A stretch of 64,000 nt of DNA from Luteimonas panaciterrae (GTDB taxonomy: Bacteria > Pseudomonadota > Gammaproteobacteria > Xanthomonadales > Xanthomonadaceae). The position numbers were made by a program, and so were the translations under genes. A model generated the notes under the pieces. It searched no databases and was not told where the DNA came from. It was given only the letters and a program-made list of their open reading frames with translations. Below are positions 10,961 to 20,600 of this stretch, piece by piece (position 1 is the first letter of the stretch; each line of letters starts with the position of its first letter). The stretch covers positions 24,378-88,377 of the forward strand of contig NZ_JAJAVH010000017.1 in the NCBI RefSeq assembly GCF_020511115.1, read 5' to 3'.

Positions 10961-13627
10961 TCAGGAACGGGACAGGGCCTTGAGTCGATACAGTGCTTCC
11001 AGCGCCTGCTTGGGCGACAGATCGTCAGGTTCGATCGTGGCCAGCGCGTCGAGCGCGGCCGAGACGGGTGCGAACAGGCCGAATTGTTGTGGCGAGTCGA
11101 GCGTGGCCGGTGAGAGCGGTGCGGTGTCGCGTGTGTGTTGTTCCAGTTCCGCGAGGCGTCCGCGTGCTTCGCGAATCACGGCCTTCGGCAGGCCCGCCAG
11201 CGCCGCGACCTGCAGACCGAAACTGCGATCGGCCGGGCCATCCTTCACCGCATGCATGAAGACGAGTGTGTCGCCTCCGTTTTTATCGTGATGTTCGACG
11301 GCGTCGAGATGCACGTTGGCGATGCCGCTGTCTTGCGTGGCGAGCGCGGTCAGTTCGAAGTAGTGGGTGGCGAACAACGTGTAGCAGCGGTTGTTCGAGG
11401 CCAGATGCCGCGCGCAGGCCTCGGCCAGCGCGAGACCGTCGTAGGTGGAGGTGCCGCGGCCGATCTCGTCCATCAGCACCAGCGATTGCGGCGTGGCGTG
11501 GTGCAGGATGTAGCTCGTCTCCGCCATTTCCACCATGAAGGTGGATTGGCCGCGCGCGAGATCGTCGCCGGCACCGATGCGGGTGAGGATGCGATCGATC
11601 GGCCCGATCGTCGCGCGCGAGGCCGGCACGAAACTGCCGATGTGCGCGAGCAGCACGATCAGCGCGTTCTGGCGCATGTACGTGCTCTTGCCGCCCATGT
11701 TGGGGCCGGTGATGATCAGCATGCGCACGGGAGACGTGGAAGCCGACGCCGTGTTTCCGTCATCTCCCGTCTCTCGTCTCCCGTCTCCCAAATAAAGGTC
11801 GTTCGGCTCGAACGGCTCGTCGCGCACCGCTTCCACCACCGGATGACGGCCTCGCTCGATGCGCAGGCAGGCATCCTCGACCAGTTGCGGTTGCGACCAG
11901 TCCAGCGTTTGCGCGCGTTCGGCGAAGCAGGCCAGTACGTCGAGTTCGCTGAGCGCAGCGGCGCAGCGCTTGAGCGATTCCAGGTCCTCGTTTAAACCGT
12001 CGAGCAGCTGCTCGTAGAGCAGGCGTTCGCGTGCCAGCGAGCGCTCGCGCGCGGACAGCACCTTGTCCTCGAACGTTTTGAGTTCCTCGGTGATGTAGCG
12101 CTCGGCACCGGTGAGTGTCTGCCGCCGCGTGTAGTGTGTGGGTGCGCGCGCGGCCTGGCCCTTGCTGATCTCGATGTAATAACCATGCACGCGGTTGTAG
12201 CCGACCTTCAGTGTCGGGATGCCGCTGGACTCGCGTTCGCGTTGTTCGAGATCGATCAGGAACTGGTCGGCGTTGCTGGACAGCCGGCGCAGTTCGTCGA
12301 GCTCGGCATCGTAATCCTCGGCGAAGACACCGCCGTCGCGGGCGAGTAGCGGCGGCTGTTCGACCAGCGCCTGCGTGAGCAGCGCGGCCTGCGCGTCGTG
12401 TTCGCCCATTTCCGCGGCGAGCGTCTGCAGGCGCGGTGAATCCAACGGCTGCAGCAATCCACGCAACTGCGGCAGCATCGCCAGCGCATCGCGCAGCGTG
12501 CTCAGATCGCGCGGGCGCGCCGAGCGCAGGGCGATGCGCGAGAGGATGCGTTCGACGTCGCCGAGTGCGCGGAATGTGTCGCGCAGCGTCTCGCCGACGC
12601 CGCTCTCGATCAGGCTGGCGACGGCGTGATGGCGCCTGCCGACCTGGTCGCGATCGCGCAGCGGCCGATGCAGCCAGCGTCGCAATTGGCGACCGCCCAT
12701 CGGCGTGACCGTGGTGTCGAGCACGCCGAGCAGCGTGTGCTTCTGGTCGCCGTCCACGCGCGTGTCGAGTTCGAGATGACGTCGCGTGGCGGCGTTCATG
12801 GCGATCGCGCCGTCGCTGGACTCCACCGCGATCGCGGTGAGATGCGGCAGGCGCTGCTTCTGCGTTTCCTCGACATAGCCGAGCAGGGCGCTGGCCGCGG
12901 CGATGCTGAGCGGCTTGTCCTCAATGCCGAAACCGGACAGGTCATGCAGTCCGAAGAACTGCAGCAGCTGACGGCGTCCGCTGTCGCTGTCGAACAGCCA
13001 CGGCGCGCGTCGGCGCAGGCCGGTGCGCGTGTTGAGGAAGGCCGGCCAGCCTTCTTCGTCGGGCAGCAGCAGTTCGGCCGGCTCCAGGCGCGCGAGTTCG
13101 GCTTCCAACGCATCGTCGTTGCCGACTTCGTTGACCAGGAAGCGGCCGCCGGCCAGGTCCGCCCAGGCCAGGCCGTAACCGTTCTTGCCGCGCGCGATCG
13201 CCAGCAGCAGCGTGTCGCGGCGTTCGCTGAGCAGGGCTTCGTCGGTCACCGTGCCGGGCGTGACGATGCGGACGACCTTGCGTTCGACCAATCCCTTGCT
13301 CGCCGCCGGATCGCCGATCTGCTCGCAGATTGCCACCGACTCGCCCAGCGCCACCAATCGCGCCAGATAGCCCTCGACGGCGTGGAAGGGCACGCCCGCC
13401 ATCGGGATCGGCTGCCCGGCGGACGCGCCGCGCTGGGTGAGCGTGATGTCGAGCAGGCGCGCCGCCTTGCGGGCGTCGTCGTAGAACAGCTCGTAGAAGT
13501 CACCCATGCGGAAGAACAGCAGCACGTCCGGATGCTCCGCCTTGGCGGCGAAGAACTGGCGCATCAGCGGGGTATGACTGGAGAGGGCCGGGTCTGGGCC
13601 GGCCGCGCGGGGGTTGGGGTGGCTCAC
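10961..13627 (-). CDS. mutS: DNA mismatch repair ATPase MutS
   Basis: 888 residues (E. coli 853). Mismatch-recognition FYE is in [15 protein letters not shown] near residue 42; Walker [14 protein letters not shown] and Walker B/D-loop [13 protein letters not shown] are intact, as is the C-terminal helix-turn-helix region. The dimer clamps DNA, recognises mispairs and recruits MutL. An insertion of about 18 residues ([16 protein letters not shown]) sits at about 613-632, just before the conserved [12 protein letters not shown] strand. It is encoded by a GTCTCCCG-type repeat cluster and is absent from the enterobacterial form as I recall it. The frame is preserved, so the protein is probably functional. 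Confidence 0.97.
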   Translation of the reverse strand: MSHPNPRAAGPDPALSSHTPLMRQFFAAKAEHPDVLLFFRMGDFYELFYDDARKAARLLDITLTQRGASAGQPIPMAGVPFHAVEGYLARLVALGESVAICEQIGDPAASKGLVERKVVRIVTPGTVTDEALLSERRDTLLLAIARGKNGYGLAWADLAGGRFLVNEVGNDDALEAELARLEPAELLLPDEEGWPAFLNTRTGLRRRAPWLFDSDSGRRQLLQFFGLHDLSGFGIEDKPLSIAAASALLGYVEETQKQRLPHLTAIAVESSDGAIAMNAATRRHLELDTRVDGDQKHTLLGVLDTTVTPMGGRQLRRWLHRPLRDRDQVGRRHHAVASLIESGVGETLRDTFRALGDVERILSRIALRSARPRDLSTLRDALAMLPQLRGLLQPLDSPRLQTLAAEMGEHDAQAALLTQALVEQPPLLARDGGVFAEDYDAELDELRRLSSNADQFLIDLEQRERESSGIPTLKVGYNRVHGYYIEISKGQAARAPTHYTRRQTLTGAERYITEELKTFEDKVLSARERSLARERLLYEQLLDGLNEDLESLKRCAAALSELDVLACFAERAQTLDWSQPQLVEDACLRIERGRHPVVEAVRDEPFEPNDLYLGDGRRETGDDGNTASASTSPVRMLIITGPNMGGKSTYMRQNALIVLLAHIGSFVPASRATIGPIDRILTRIGAGDDLARGQSTFMVEMAETSYILHHATPQSLVLMDEIGRGTSTYDGLALAEACARHLASNNRCYTLFATHYFELTALATQDSGIANVHLDAVEHHDKNGGDTLVFMHAVKDGPADRSFGLQVAALAGLPKAVIREARGRLAELEQHTRDTAPLSPATLDSPQQFGLFAPVSAALDALATIEPDDLSPKQALEALYRLKALSRS
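11727..11789. repeat. GTCTCCCG repeat cluster inside mutS
   Basis: Plus strand: ACGGGAGACGT at 11727-11737, then TCTCCCGTCTCTCGTCTCCC starting at 11763 and continuing to 11789. The unit CGTCTCCCG recurs and faces an inverted copy. The same unit occurs twice before mutL at 49570-49599, also with an inverted GAGACGGG upstream. This looks like a dispersed short repeat that inserted in frame. Confidence 0.7.
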
Positions 13628-13905
13628 GGAAAGAAACAGAGGAGAAGACTGCGGAGGAGAAGTCTAGCCGGTATGCCGGCAACGTCGCCGACAACTTCAC
13701 CGAGCCGGAGCCGGTCACGGACGCAAGCGGCGGTCTCGCGCGTGCCGCAACGCACAATGCCTCTCGGCGAAGACGGTGTTAATTTCGCGTGAAGGCGCTC
13801 GGGGACGCCCGTATCAGCACGTAGTCGACCAGCAACGGAGTACCGATAGATAGCAATCGAACGCTATTTCCAATCAACGCAATCTGATGGCCTGAGGGGG
13901 ACACC

Positions 13906-16482
13906 ATGATCGCTGCAAGACCGCAACACAGGGCGCTGACACTCGCTGTTCTCGCCGTGACGAGTCTGATGTCAGAGGCGGGGGCACAAGAAAGCAGAAG
14001 CGGAAAATCACCCGAGCGCGAAAAAGAAGCCACCACGTTGGACACGATGGTGGTGACCGCACAGAAACGCGAAGAAGTCCTGCAGGACGTCCCGATCATG
14101 CTGACGGCGCTGCCCGAGCAGATCCTGCGCGACAGCGGCGTCCGCGATGTCAAGGACGTGCAGTTGCTGGTCCCCGGATTGCATGTGAGTTCCACCACCA
14201 ACGAATCGCAGACCACCGCGCGCATCCGTGGTGTCGGCACCAATGGCGACAATGCCGGTCTGGAGTCGGCGGTCGGCGTGGTGATCGATGGCGTGTACCG
14301 GCCGCGCGTCGGTGTCGGTTTCGGTGATCTGGGCGAAATCGAGCGCATCGAGGTGTTGAAGGGCCCGCAGGGCACGGTGTTCGGCAAGAACACGTCGGCG
14401 GGCGTGATCAACGTGATCACGCGGCGGCCGAACTACACGCAGAACGCGGAAGGCGAGATCACGATCGGCAACTACGGCGCGGTCGGCGTTTCCGGCGCCT
14501 ACAACGACGCGCTGAGCGAGACCGCGGCGTTCCGCATCTACGCGGCGAAGCGCAAACGCGATGGTTTTCTCGACGTGCGCACCGGGCACGGACCACGCGA
14601 GGAAACCGACGACGTCGATCAGAACTTCCACTCGCTGCGCGGCCAGCTGCTGCTGGAACCGAACGACAACCTCGACATCAACTTCATCGGCGACTACACC
14701 AGCCGCGAGGAGCACTGCTGCGCGGGCGTCACCATCATTCGCGGCCCGACCGCGGATGCCGTCGACCGCATCGTCGGCGGGCCGGGGCAGGGCGTGATCC
14801 TGGAGGCCGATCCGGAACGCCATCTGGCCTACGCCAACCGCAGCACCAAGCAGGACATCAAGGACAAGGGCGTTTCGGCGGAAATCAACTGGACGACGCC
14901 ATGGTTCCGCGGCGCCACGCTGACTTCGATCACCGCCTTGCGCGACTGGAAGAGCATCAACGGACGTGATCTGGATTTCACCGCGGGTGACGGCCTGTAT
15001 CAGGCGCCGACCGAGGACGGTGCCTCCAGTGACTTCAAGACCTTCAGCCAGGAACTGCGCCTGACCGGCTCGACCGACAAGATCGACTGGATGGTGGGGT
15101 TCTTCTATTCGGACGAGGATCTCGATCGCAGGGAAGGCTATTCGTACGGCGTGAACTACGAGGACTTCCTCTCCGAGGCGACGCTGATCCGTCTCCAGCA
15201 CGATCTGGCCGCCGCCGGCAGTCCGAGCGTGGTCAACATGACCGATGCGAATCTGTTTCTCTCGCAAGCGACCGGTTTGCCCTACGGAACCTCCTTCGCG
15301 GGGGGCGCCGGTTCGCGCGATCGGCACCAGCAGAAGGCCAAGTCCGCGGCGTTGTTCACCAACAACACCTGGCATGCCACCGACAAGCTGGATTTCACCC
15401 TGGGCCTGCGCTACACGCGTGAGAAGAAGGATCTGCATTCCAATTACGTCAATCCCGACAACGGCGCGGCCTGCAAGGCGGTCGAGGATCATCTGTTGAG
15501 CAATGCGCTCGGCGCCTTGCTGGCGCGCGGGCTCACGTTGCAGGAAGTGCTGTCGGTCGGGCAGGTGGCCGTCGGCATGATCTGCGTGCCCTGGCAGAAC
15601 TACGTCTTCAACGGCAAGACGGTCGACCAGAGCCGCGAGGAAAAGGAATGGTCGGGCACGCTGAAGGCGTCCTATCGCTGGAACGAGCATCTGATGACGT
15701 ACGCCTCGGCCGCGCGCGGCTACAAGGCCGGTGGTTACAACCTGGACCGCGAATCCACGCCCAATCCGCTCGGCATCACCGCGCCGCTGCAGGGGCAGCC
15801 GTTGATCCTGATGGATGCGGACACGTCGTTCCCGGGCGAGTTCGTCGACAGCTATGAACTCGGCGGCAAGAGCACCTGGCTCGGCGGCAATCTGCTGTTG
15901 AACGCGACGCTGTTCTATCAGGAGTTCACCGACTTCCAGCTCAACAGCTTCCTCGGCACCAGCTACGTGGTGCGTTCGATTCCCAAGGTCACCTCCAAGG
16001 GCATCGACACCGAGGTGAACTGGCAATCGACCTCGATCAAGGGCCTGTCGCTGCAAGGCGGCGTGACCTATGCCGATACGCGTTACGGCAAGGACAAGCT
16101 GCCGGATGCCGATTTGTGGAGACTGCCGGGCAGCCACATCAGCTTCGCGCCGCTGTGGTCGGCCTCGGCGTCGGCCACTTACCAGTGGGATTTCGGCGGT
16201 GATCTGATCGGACGCTTCAACGTCGGCGCGAAGTACATGTCCGAGCACAACACCGGCTCCGATCTGGACCCGGAGAAGATCCAGAGCGGCTACGCCCTCG
16301 TTAACGCCCGGCTTGGCATCGGTGCCAAGAACCAGCGCTGGATGGTGGAACTGTGGGGACAGAACCTGGGTGATAAGACCTACAAGCAGGTCGCCTTCGA
16401 CGCGCCCCTGCAAATCGGTTCGTGGAACACCTTCCTGGGCGCGCCCAGGACGTATGGCGTGACGTTGCGCGTGCAGTACTGA
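13906..16482 (+). CDS. TonB-dependent outer-membrane receptor
   Basis: 858 residues. Signal peptide (LTLAVLAVTSLMSEAGA), then a TonB-box-like segment DTMVVTAQKREE, plug domain (LVPGLHVSS, IERIEVLKGPQGTVFGKNTSAGVINVIT) and a long beta-barrel ending in an aromatic residue (LRVQY). GAGGGGG precedes the ATG. The type with VTAQKREE and a loop containing EHCCAG is common among receptors of environmental proteobacteria whose ligands are often unknown. It is not beside an iron regulator, siderophore gene or polysaccharide cluster, so no ligand is proposed. It appears monocistronic, closed by a strong terminator. Confidence 0.93.
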   Translation: MIAARPQHRALTLAVLAVTSLMSEAGAQESRSGKSPEREKEATTLDTMVVTAQKREEVLQDVPIMLTALPEQILRDSGVRDVKDVQLLVPGLHVSSTTNESQTTARIRGVGTNGDNAGLESAVGVVIDGVYRPRVGVGFGDLGEIERIEVLKGPQGTVFGKNTSAGVINVITRRPNYTQNAEGEITIGNYGAVGVSGAYNDALSETAAFRIYAAKRKRDGFLDVRTGHGPREETDDVDQNFHSLRGQLLLEPNDNLDINFIGDYTSREEHCCAGVTIIRGPTADAVDRIVGGPGQGVILEADPERHLAYANRSTKQDIKDKGVSAEINWTTPWFRGATLTSITALRDWKSINGRDLDFTAGDGLYQAPTEDGASSDFKTFSQELRLTGSTDKIDWMVGFFYSDEDLDRREGYSYGVNYEDFLSEATLIRLQHDLAAAGSPSVVNMTDANLFLSQATGLPYGTSFAGGAGSRDRHQQKAKSAALFTNNTWHATDKLDFTLGLRYTREKKDLHSNYVNPDNGAACKAVEDHLLSNALGALLARGLTLQEVLSVGQVAVGMICVPWQNYVFNGKTVDQSREEKEWSGTLKASYRWNEHLMTYASAARGYKAGGYNLDRESTPNPLGITAPLQGQPLILMDADTSFPGEFVDSYELGGKSTWLGGNLLLNATLFYQEFTDFQLNSFLGTSYVVRSIPKVTSKGIDTEVNWQSTSIKGLSLQGGVTYADTRYGKDKLPDADLWRLPGSHISFAPLWSASASATYQWDFGGDLIGRFNVGAKYMSEHNTGSDLDPEKIQSGYALVNARLGIGAKNQRWMVELWGQNLGDKTYKQVAFDAPLQIGSWNTFLGAPRTYGVTLRVQY

Positions 16483-16519
16483 TCGCAATCGAGCGTCGAT
16501 TCGATCGTCGAATGGAACG

Positions 16520-16555
16520 ACGGCCCGGCATGCAAGCGCCGGGCCGTTTTCCTTT
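16520..16555 (+). terminator. Intrinsic terminator of TonB receptor gene
   Basis: ACGGCCCGGC (16520-16529) pairs with GCCGGGCCGT (16538-16547), followed by TTTCCTTTC. Confidence 0.88.
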
Positions 16556-16627
16556 CGTGCAGCTTGAACGCAGACTTTCGCGCCGAGATCGGCTACAACG
16601 CGCGCTTCCCCACGCAACGAAACGCCG

Positions 16628-17125
16628 ATGTCCATCCCCACCGATTCCGAACTGCGCGTCATGGCCGAGGCACTCGGCTCGCGCCTGCGTGCCGCGCACG
16701 ATCGCCTGGTCGCCGCGGAAAGCTGCACCGGCGGCTGGATCGCCAAGACCGCCACCGACATCGCCGGATCGTCCGACTGGTTCGACTGCGGCATGGTCGC
16801 CTACAGCTACGAGGCCAAGCAGGCCCTGCTCGGCGTGCGGCCGCAGACGCTGGAGAGCTTCGGTGCCGTCAGCCGCGAGACGGTGGTGGAGATGGTGTCC
16901 GGCGCGCTGGTGAATTCCGGCGCCAGCGTCGCGGTGGCGGTCACCGGCATCGCCGGGCCTGGCGGTGGCAGCGCCGACAAGCCGGTCGGTATGGTCTGGA
17001 TCGGCTGGAAGCGCCGTGGCGGCTATGCGCGCGCGGAAGTATTCCGCTTCGACGGCGATCGCGAGGAAGTGCGGCGGCAGTCGGTCGCGGCGGCGTTGCG
17101 CGGGCTGGAGACGCTGGTCGCCTAA
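16628..17125 (+). CDS. pncC: Nicotinamide-nucleotide amidohydrolase PncC (CinA C-terminal domain)
   Basis: 165 residues, a stand-alone CinA C-terminal domain with the family motif AAESCTGGWIAK near the N-terminus and VAVTGIAGPGGGS in the centre. The enzyme deamidates NMN, which is released by NAD-dependent DNA ligase, to nicotinate mononucleotide for NAD salvage. Position just before lexA-recA is the usual one in this order of bacteria. Its stop codon overlaps the 3' end of the convergent regulator gene by 4 bases. Confidence 0.93.
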   Translation: MSIPTDSELRVMAEALGSRLRAAHDRLVAAESCTGGWIAKTATDIAGSSDWFDCGMVAYSYEAKQALLGVRPQTLESFGAVSRETVVEMVSGALVNSGASVAVAVTGIAGPGGGSADKPVGMVWIGWKRRGGYARAEVFRFDGDREEVRRQSVAAALRGLETLVA

Positions 17126-18069
17126 GGTTCCGGCCGGACGAGATCCTTCGTCCACACCTGGCCGACCAGGTCATGGCCGAAGCTGTGGTGCCGATTCTCC
17201 TCGACGAGCACGAAGCCGTGGCTTTCGTAAATCCGGCGTGCCGCTGTCAACAGGTCGTTCGTCCATAGCAACATCTTCCGATAGCCCACGGTGCGTGCGA
17301 AGTCGATGCATTCCTCGACCAGGCGCCGTCCGACGCCATGCCCGCGCGCCAGCGGGTCGACCAGCAGGCAACGCAGTTGCGCGACCGCGGGATCGTTCTC
17401 GTTGCGCACCACGAATACGCAGCCGACGCGCTCGCCATCCAGTTCGGCGATCCAGCAACGTTCCGCCGCCGGGTCATATTGACTGGCGAAGCGCGCGAAC
17501 AAGGTGGCGACCAGCGCTTCGAACTCGGCGTTCCAGCCGTACTCCTCAGCATAGAGACGGCCATGCCGTTCGATCGCCCAGCCGATGTCGCCGATGCCAT
17601 GCGTGCGGATGACGAGGCGGGGCGCTTCGGATCGCGGCGACAGCACGCGCTGCGTATCACGCAACGCGCGTGAGAGACAGCGGCGGGCGGGTTCGGACAA
17701 CTCCGACAGCATCGATGCGGTCGTCTCGCGGGAATGGTGGTCGAGCTGCGCGAACGCGGCTTCGCCCGCGGGCGTGAGCTTCAGATCGAAACTGCGGGCA
17801 TCGCGCGTCGACTGCGTGCGTTCGATCAGCCCATCGGCGACGAATCCCTGCACGATGCGGCTGAGATAGCCGGCATCCAGGCCCAGGGTGTCGCCGATGT
17901 CACGCGCGGTCACCGGCTGCCGGTGAGCGAGTTCGAACAGCACGCGCGCATGCGTGAGCGGGTAGGGGCTGTCCAGCAGGTGCTCCTGCAGCACGCCGAT
18001 CCTGCGGGTGTAGAAACGGTTGAAGGCGCGTACTTCGTCGACCTGGGAATCCATCGGTTGCGATGTCAT
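17122..18069 (-). CDS. MarR-type regulator fused to GNAT acetyltransferase
   Basis: 315 residues. Residues about 1-150 form a MarR winged helix (ARVLFELAHRQPVTARDIGDTL, then LDAGYLSRIVQGFVADGLIER), and about 160-315 form a GNAT domain with acetyl-CoA binding loop VDPLARGHGVGRRLVEECI. The two halves in one chain are a known architecture, suggesting that DNA binding is tied to acetyl-CoA-dependent chemistry, but no substrate is known. It is divergent from lexA, 90 bases away. A TTGAC palindrome in between is its likely operator. Start could also be ATG at 18054. Confidence 0.88.
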   Translation of the reverse strand: MTSQPMDSQVDEVRAFNRFYTRRIGVLQEHLLDSPYPLTHARVLFELAHRQPVTARDIGDTLGLDAGYLSRIVQGFVADGLIERTQSTRDARSFDLKLTPAGEAAFAQLDHHSRETTASMLSELSEPARRCLSRALRDTQRVLSPRSEAPRLVIRTHGIGDIGWAIERHGRLYAEEYGWNAEFEALVATLFARFASQYDPAAERCWIAELDGERVGCVFVVRNENDPAVAQLRCLLVDPLARGHGVGRRLVEECIDFARTVGYRKMLLWTNDLLTAARRIYESHGFVLVEENRHHSFGHDLVGQVWTKDLVRPEP

Positions 18070-18087
18070 CGTCGAACCGCCAATTAG

Positions 18088-18100
18088 TTGACTTAGTCAA
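18088..18100. promoter_or_regulatory. Palindrome TTGACTTAGTCAA, likely MarR operator
   Basis: TTGAC and GTCAA arms flank a 3-base centre. It lies 19 bases upstream of the MarR-GNAT start and overlaps an AT-rich TATATT box on the minus strand. MarR proteins bind such palindromes to repress their own gene. It sits 60 bases before the lexA ATG, so it may touch that promoter too. Confidence 0.55.
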
Positions 18101-18138
18101 ATATAAAGCGACCAAGGCAGGCTTGCTAGCGTCGAGAG

Positions 18139-18157
18139 TTAGTAGTATTACTACTAA
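18139..18157. promoter_or_regulatory. LexA operator (SOS box) of lexA
   Basis: TTAGTAGTATTACTACTAA is a perfect palindrome around one central base and equals the LexA box described for Xanthomonas. It ends two bases before the lexA start codon, leaving no room for a ribosome binding site. Confidence 0.93.
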
Positions 18158-18159
18158 CC

Positions 18160-18852
18160 ATGAATCTCACCGACACCCAGCAGGCGATCCTCGACCTGAT
18201 CGCCGAACGCATCGAAGCCGATGGCCTGCCGCCGTCGCAGACCGAGATCGCCAAGGCCTTCGGGTTCAAGGGCGTGCGCGCGGCGCAGCACCACCTCGAG
18301 GCGCTCGAGGCGGCCGGCGCGATCGAGCGCATGCCGGGCCGCGCCCGCGGCATCCGCGTCGTGCGCATGCCCGAGGCGCCGCAGCAGAGCCTGCAGCAGC
18401 AGGGCCCGCCGCTGGCGCCGGCCGCGAACGAGGATGTGCTGCAACTGCCGGTGCTCGGACAGGTCGCGGCCGGCATGCCGATCGGTGCCCATGCTCCTAA
18501 TGAGCATGATCTCGGCTCCGAGCAGATGGTGCTGCTGGACCGCACCTTCTTCTCGCCGGCACCGGACTACCTGCTCAAGGTGAAGGGCGACTCGATGCGC
18601 GACGAAGGCATCTTCGACGGCGACCTGATCGGCGTGCATCGCACCCGCGACGCCCGCTCGGGCCAAGTCGTGATTGCGCGCATCGACGACGAAGTCACGG
18701 TCAAGCTGCTGAAGATCGGCAAGGACCCCGCTGGTCAACAAAAGATCCGCCTGCTGCCGCGCAATCCCGACTATTCCCCGATCGAAGTCCAGCCCGGACA
18801 GGATTTCGCCATCGAAGGCCTGTACTGCGGGCTGGTGAGGCCGAACCGGTGA
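18160..18852 (+). CDS. lexA: SOS repressor LexA
   Basis: 230 residues, longer than E. coli LexA (202) because of a Gln/Pro-rich linker ([17 protein letters not shown]). N-terminal winged helix 1-70 ([21 protein letters not shown]); cleavage bond Ala104-Gly105 in GQVAAGMP; catalytic Ser145 (KGDSMRDEG) and Lys182 (VTVKLLKI). RecA filaments trigger self-cleavage and derepression of DNA repair genes. A LexA box directly abuts the start, so the gene represses itself. With CTAACC before the ATG there is no Shine-Dalgarno sequence. Confidence 0.97.
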   Translation: MNLTDTQQAILDLIAERIEADGLPPSQTEIAKAFGFKGVRAAQHHLEALEAAGAIERMPGRARGIRVVRMPEAPQQSLQQQGPPLAPAANEDVLQLPVLGQVAAGMPIGAHAPNEHDLGSEQMVLLDRTFFSPAPDYLLKVKGDSMRDEGIFDGDLIGVHRTRDARSGQVVIARIDDEVTVKLLKIGKDPAGQQKIRLLPRNPDYSPIEVQPGQDFAIEGLYCGLVRPNR

Positions 18853-19042
18853 GTTCTGCGCTTGGCTTGCGATCGCCGACGGCGTGGAACGGGATTTTCC
18901 GACACTCGCGGGCTCCGGCTTCCGATGTCGCGTTCCCATCGACATCACTAATTTTGGCAAGGAGCGCGACAGTCGCAGCCTTTGCGATACGCGCCCACCA
19001 CACTGCATCCCACATTCCAAACACATGACGAGGACCGCCACA

Positions 19043-20077
19043 ATGGACGAGAACAAGAAGCGCGCACTTTCCGCCGCACTGACCCAGATCGAGAAGCAGT
19101 TCGGCAAGGGCTCGGTGATGCGCATGGGCGACCGCGTCGCCGAAGCCGCCGAGGTCATCGGCACCGGTTCGCTGATGCTCGACATCGCGCTGGGCATCGG
19201 CGGCCTGCCCAAGGGACGCGTCGTCGAGATCTACGGGCCGGAATCCTCCGGCAAGACCACGCTGACGCTGCAGGCCATCGCCCAGTGCCAGCGCGCCGGT
19301 GGCACCGCCGCCTTCATCGACGCCGAACACGCGCTCGATCCCACCTACGCGCAGAAGCTCGGCGTCAATGTCGACGACCTGCTGGTCTCGCAGCCCGACA
19401 CCGGCGAGCAGGCGCTTGAAATCGCCGACATGCTGGTACGTTCCAACGCGGTCGACATGGTGGTCGTCGACTCGGTCGCCGCGCTCACGCCGAAGGCGGA
19501 AATCGAAGGCGAGATGGGCGACCAGCTGCCCGGTCTGCAGGCGCGTCTGATGAGCCAGGCCCTGCGCAAGCTCACCGGCAACATCAAGCGCAGCAACTGC
19601 CTGGTGATCTTCATCAACCAGCTGCGCATGAAGATCGGCATCATGATGCCCGGCCAGAGCCCGGAAACCACCACCGGCGGCAATGCCCTGAAGTTCTACG
19701 CTTCGGTACGCCTGGACATCCGCCGCATCGGTTCGATCAAGAAGGGCGAGGAAATCATCGGCAACCAGACCCGCATCAAGGTCGTCAAGAACAAGATGGC
19801 GCCTCCGTTCAAGCAGGTCGTCACCGAGATTCTCTACGGCGAAGGCATCAGCCGCGAAGGCGAGCTCATCGACATGGGCGTCGACGCCAAGCTCGTCGAG
19901 AAGTCCGGCGCTTGGTACAGCTACGGTGACGAGCGCATCGGGCAGGGCAAGGAAAACGCACGTCAGTACCTCAAGGAGAATCCGGCGGTCACCGCCCGGC
20001 TGGAAGCCGAGCTGCGCGCGAAGTTCGTGCCGCAGGAAGCTCCGCGGGAAGCCGTCGAGGAAGAAGACGAAGCCTGA
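19043..20077 (+). CDS. recA: Recombinase RecA
   Basis: 344 residues from ATG 19043 ([20 protein letters not shown]); the frame is open further upstream but that would add 53 unrelated residues. Walker A is GPESSGKTT, Walker [14 protein letters not shown] region and the KMAPPF helix are intact; the tail is acidic (EEEDEA). RecA pairs homologous DNA and activates LexA cleavage. The 190 bases between lexA and recA hold no LexA-type palindrome, so SOS control may come through read-through from lexA or a box I could not recognise. Confidence 0.98.
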   Translation: MDENKKRALSAALTQIEKQFGKGSVMRMGDRVAEAAEVIGTGSLMLDIALGIGGLPKGRVVEIYGPESSGKTTLTLQAIAQCQRAGGTAAFIDAEHALDPTYAQKLGVNVDDLLVSQPDTGEQALEIADMLVRSNAVDMVVVDSVAALTPKAEIEGEMGDQLPGLQARLMSQALRKLTGNIKRSNCLVIFINQLRMKIGIMMPGQSPETTTGGNALKFYASVRLDIRRIGSIKKGEEIIGNQTRIKVVKNKMAPPFKQVVTEILYGEGISREGELIDMGVDAKLVEKSGAWYSYGDERIGQGKENARQYLKENPAVTARLEAELRAKFVPQEAPREAVEEEDEA

Positions 20078-20170
20078 TCGGCTTTCGTCTTCCGGTCGGA
20101 GCAGGGCACGCTTTGGACAGCACGCTTCCGGCATTGAACAGTTCAGTGGTTGGACGACAAGGAGATGTCG

Positions 20171-20512
20171 ATGAGTATCGAAGGGAAAACGCTGGCCCGG
20201 CTTCGCGAAACGGCAAGGGAGGAAGTGGAGGTCTACATCGTTCGCACGAACCAGATTGTCGGCGTCTCGACATTCGGTCTCGCGCTCGGTTGTGTAGGAC
20301 TGAAGCTGCCCGCGCCGTACGCGATTCTCGGTCTTCTGTTCACTGTCCTGCTCTGGTCGAAGGGGGCGATGGATTACCGGCCGTACATCGCGGCTTTGCG
20401 CCGCGCCGGTGATCCCAAGGCCACATGGTGGGCCATCCTCTGGAGGTCGCGTATCGCCTTCATCGGCTCGCTTTTCCTCGGATTGGTTGCCCTGGGGTTT
20501 GTCGGTACGTAA
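20171..20512 (+). CDS. Small membrane protein between recA and recX
   Basis: 113 residues from ATG 20171, which follows AAGGAG at 20159-20164 by six bases; in-frame upstream starts lack such a site. A soluble N-terminal helix (LARLRETAREEVEVYIV) precedes two hydrophobic segments (ALGCVGLKLPAPYAILGLLFTVLLW and IAFIGSLFLGLVALGFV). I do not recognise the family. Placement between recA and recX suggests co-transcription, though a role in DNA repair is not implied by sequence. Its stop codon is the first base triplet of a 15-bp tandem repeat. Confidence 0.7.
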   Translation: MSIEGKTLARLRETAREEVEVYIVRTNQIVGVSTFGLALGCVGLKLPAPYAILGLLFTVLLWSKGAMDYRPYIAALRRAGDPKATWWAILWRSRIAFIGSLFLGLVALGFVGT

Positions 20513-20567
20513 CAAATCAGCACATAACAGAACGATTCGTAACAAATCGGTTCGTGACAAATCAGCA
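20508..20567. repeat. Four in-phase 15-bp tandem repeats before recX
   Basis: Units start at 20508, 20523, 20538 and 20553. Units 1, 3 and 4 share CGTRACAAATCRG; unit 2 is diverged (CATAACAGAACG). In the recX frame they would encode RNKSA, HNRTI, RNKSV and RDKSA. The length is a multiple of three, so copy-number change would not shift frame. Confidence 0.8.
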
Positions 20568-20600
20568 GGGCGGAAACTCGGCGTGACGGTGAAGAACGTG

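Noticed and set aside
18884..19042. 53-residue N-terminal extension of RecA
   Set aside because: RecA proteins begin at [10 protein letters not shown]; extension has no homology.
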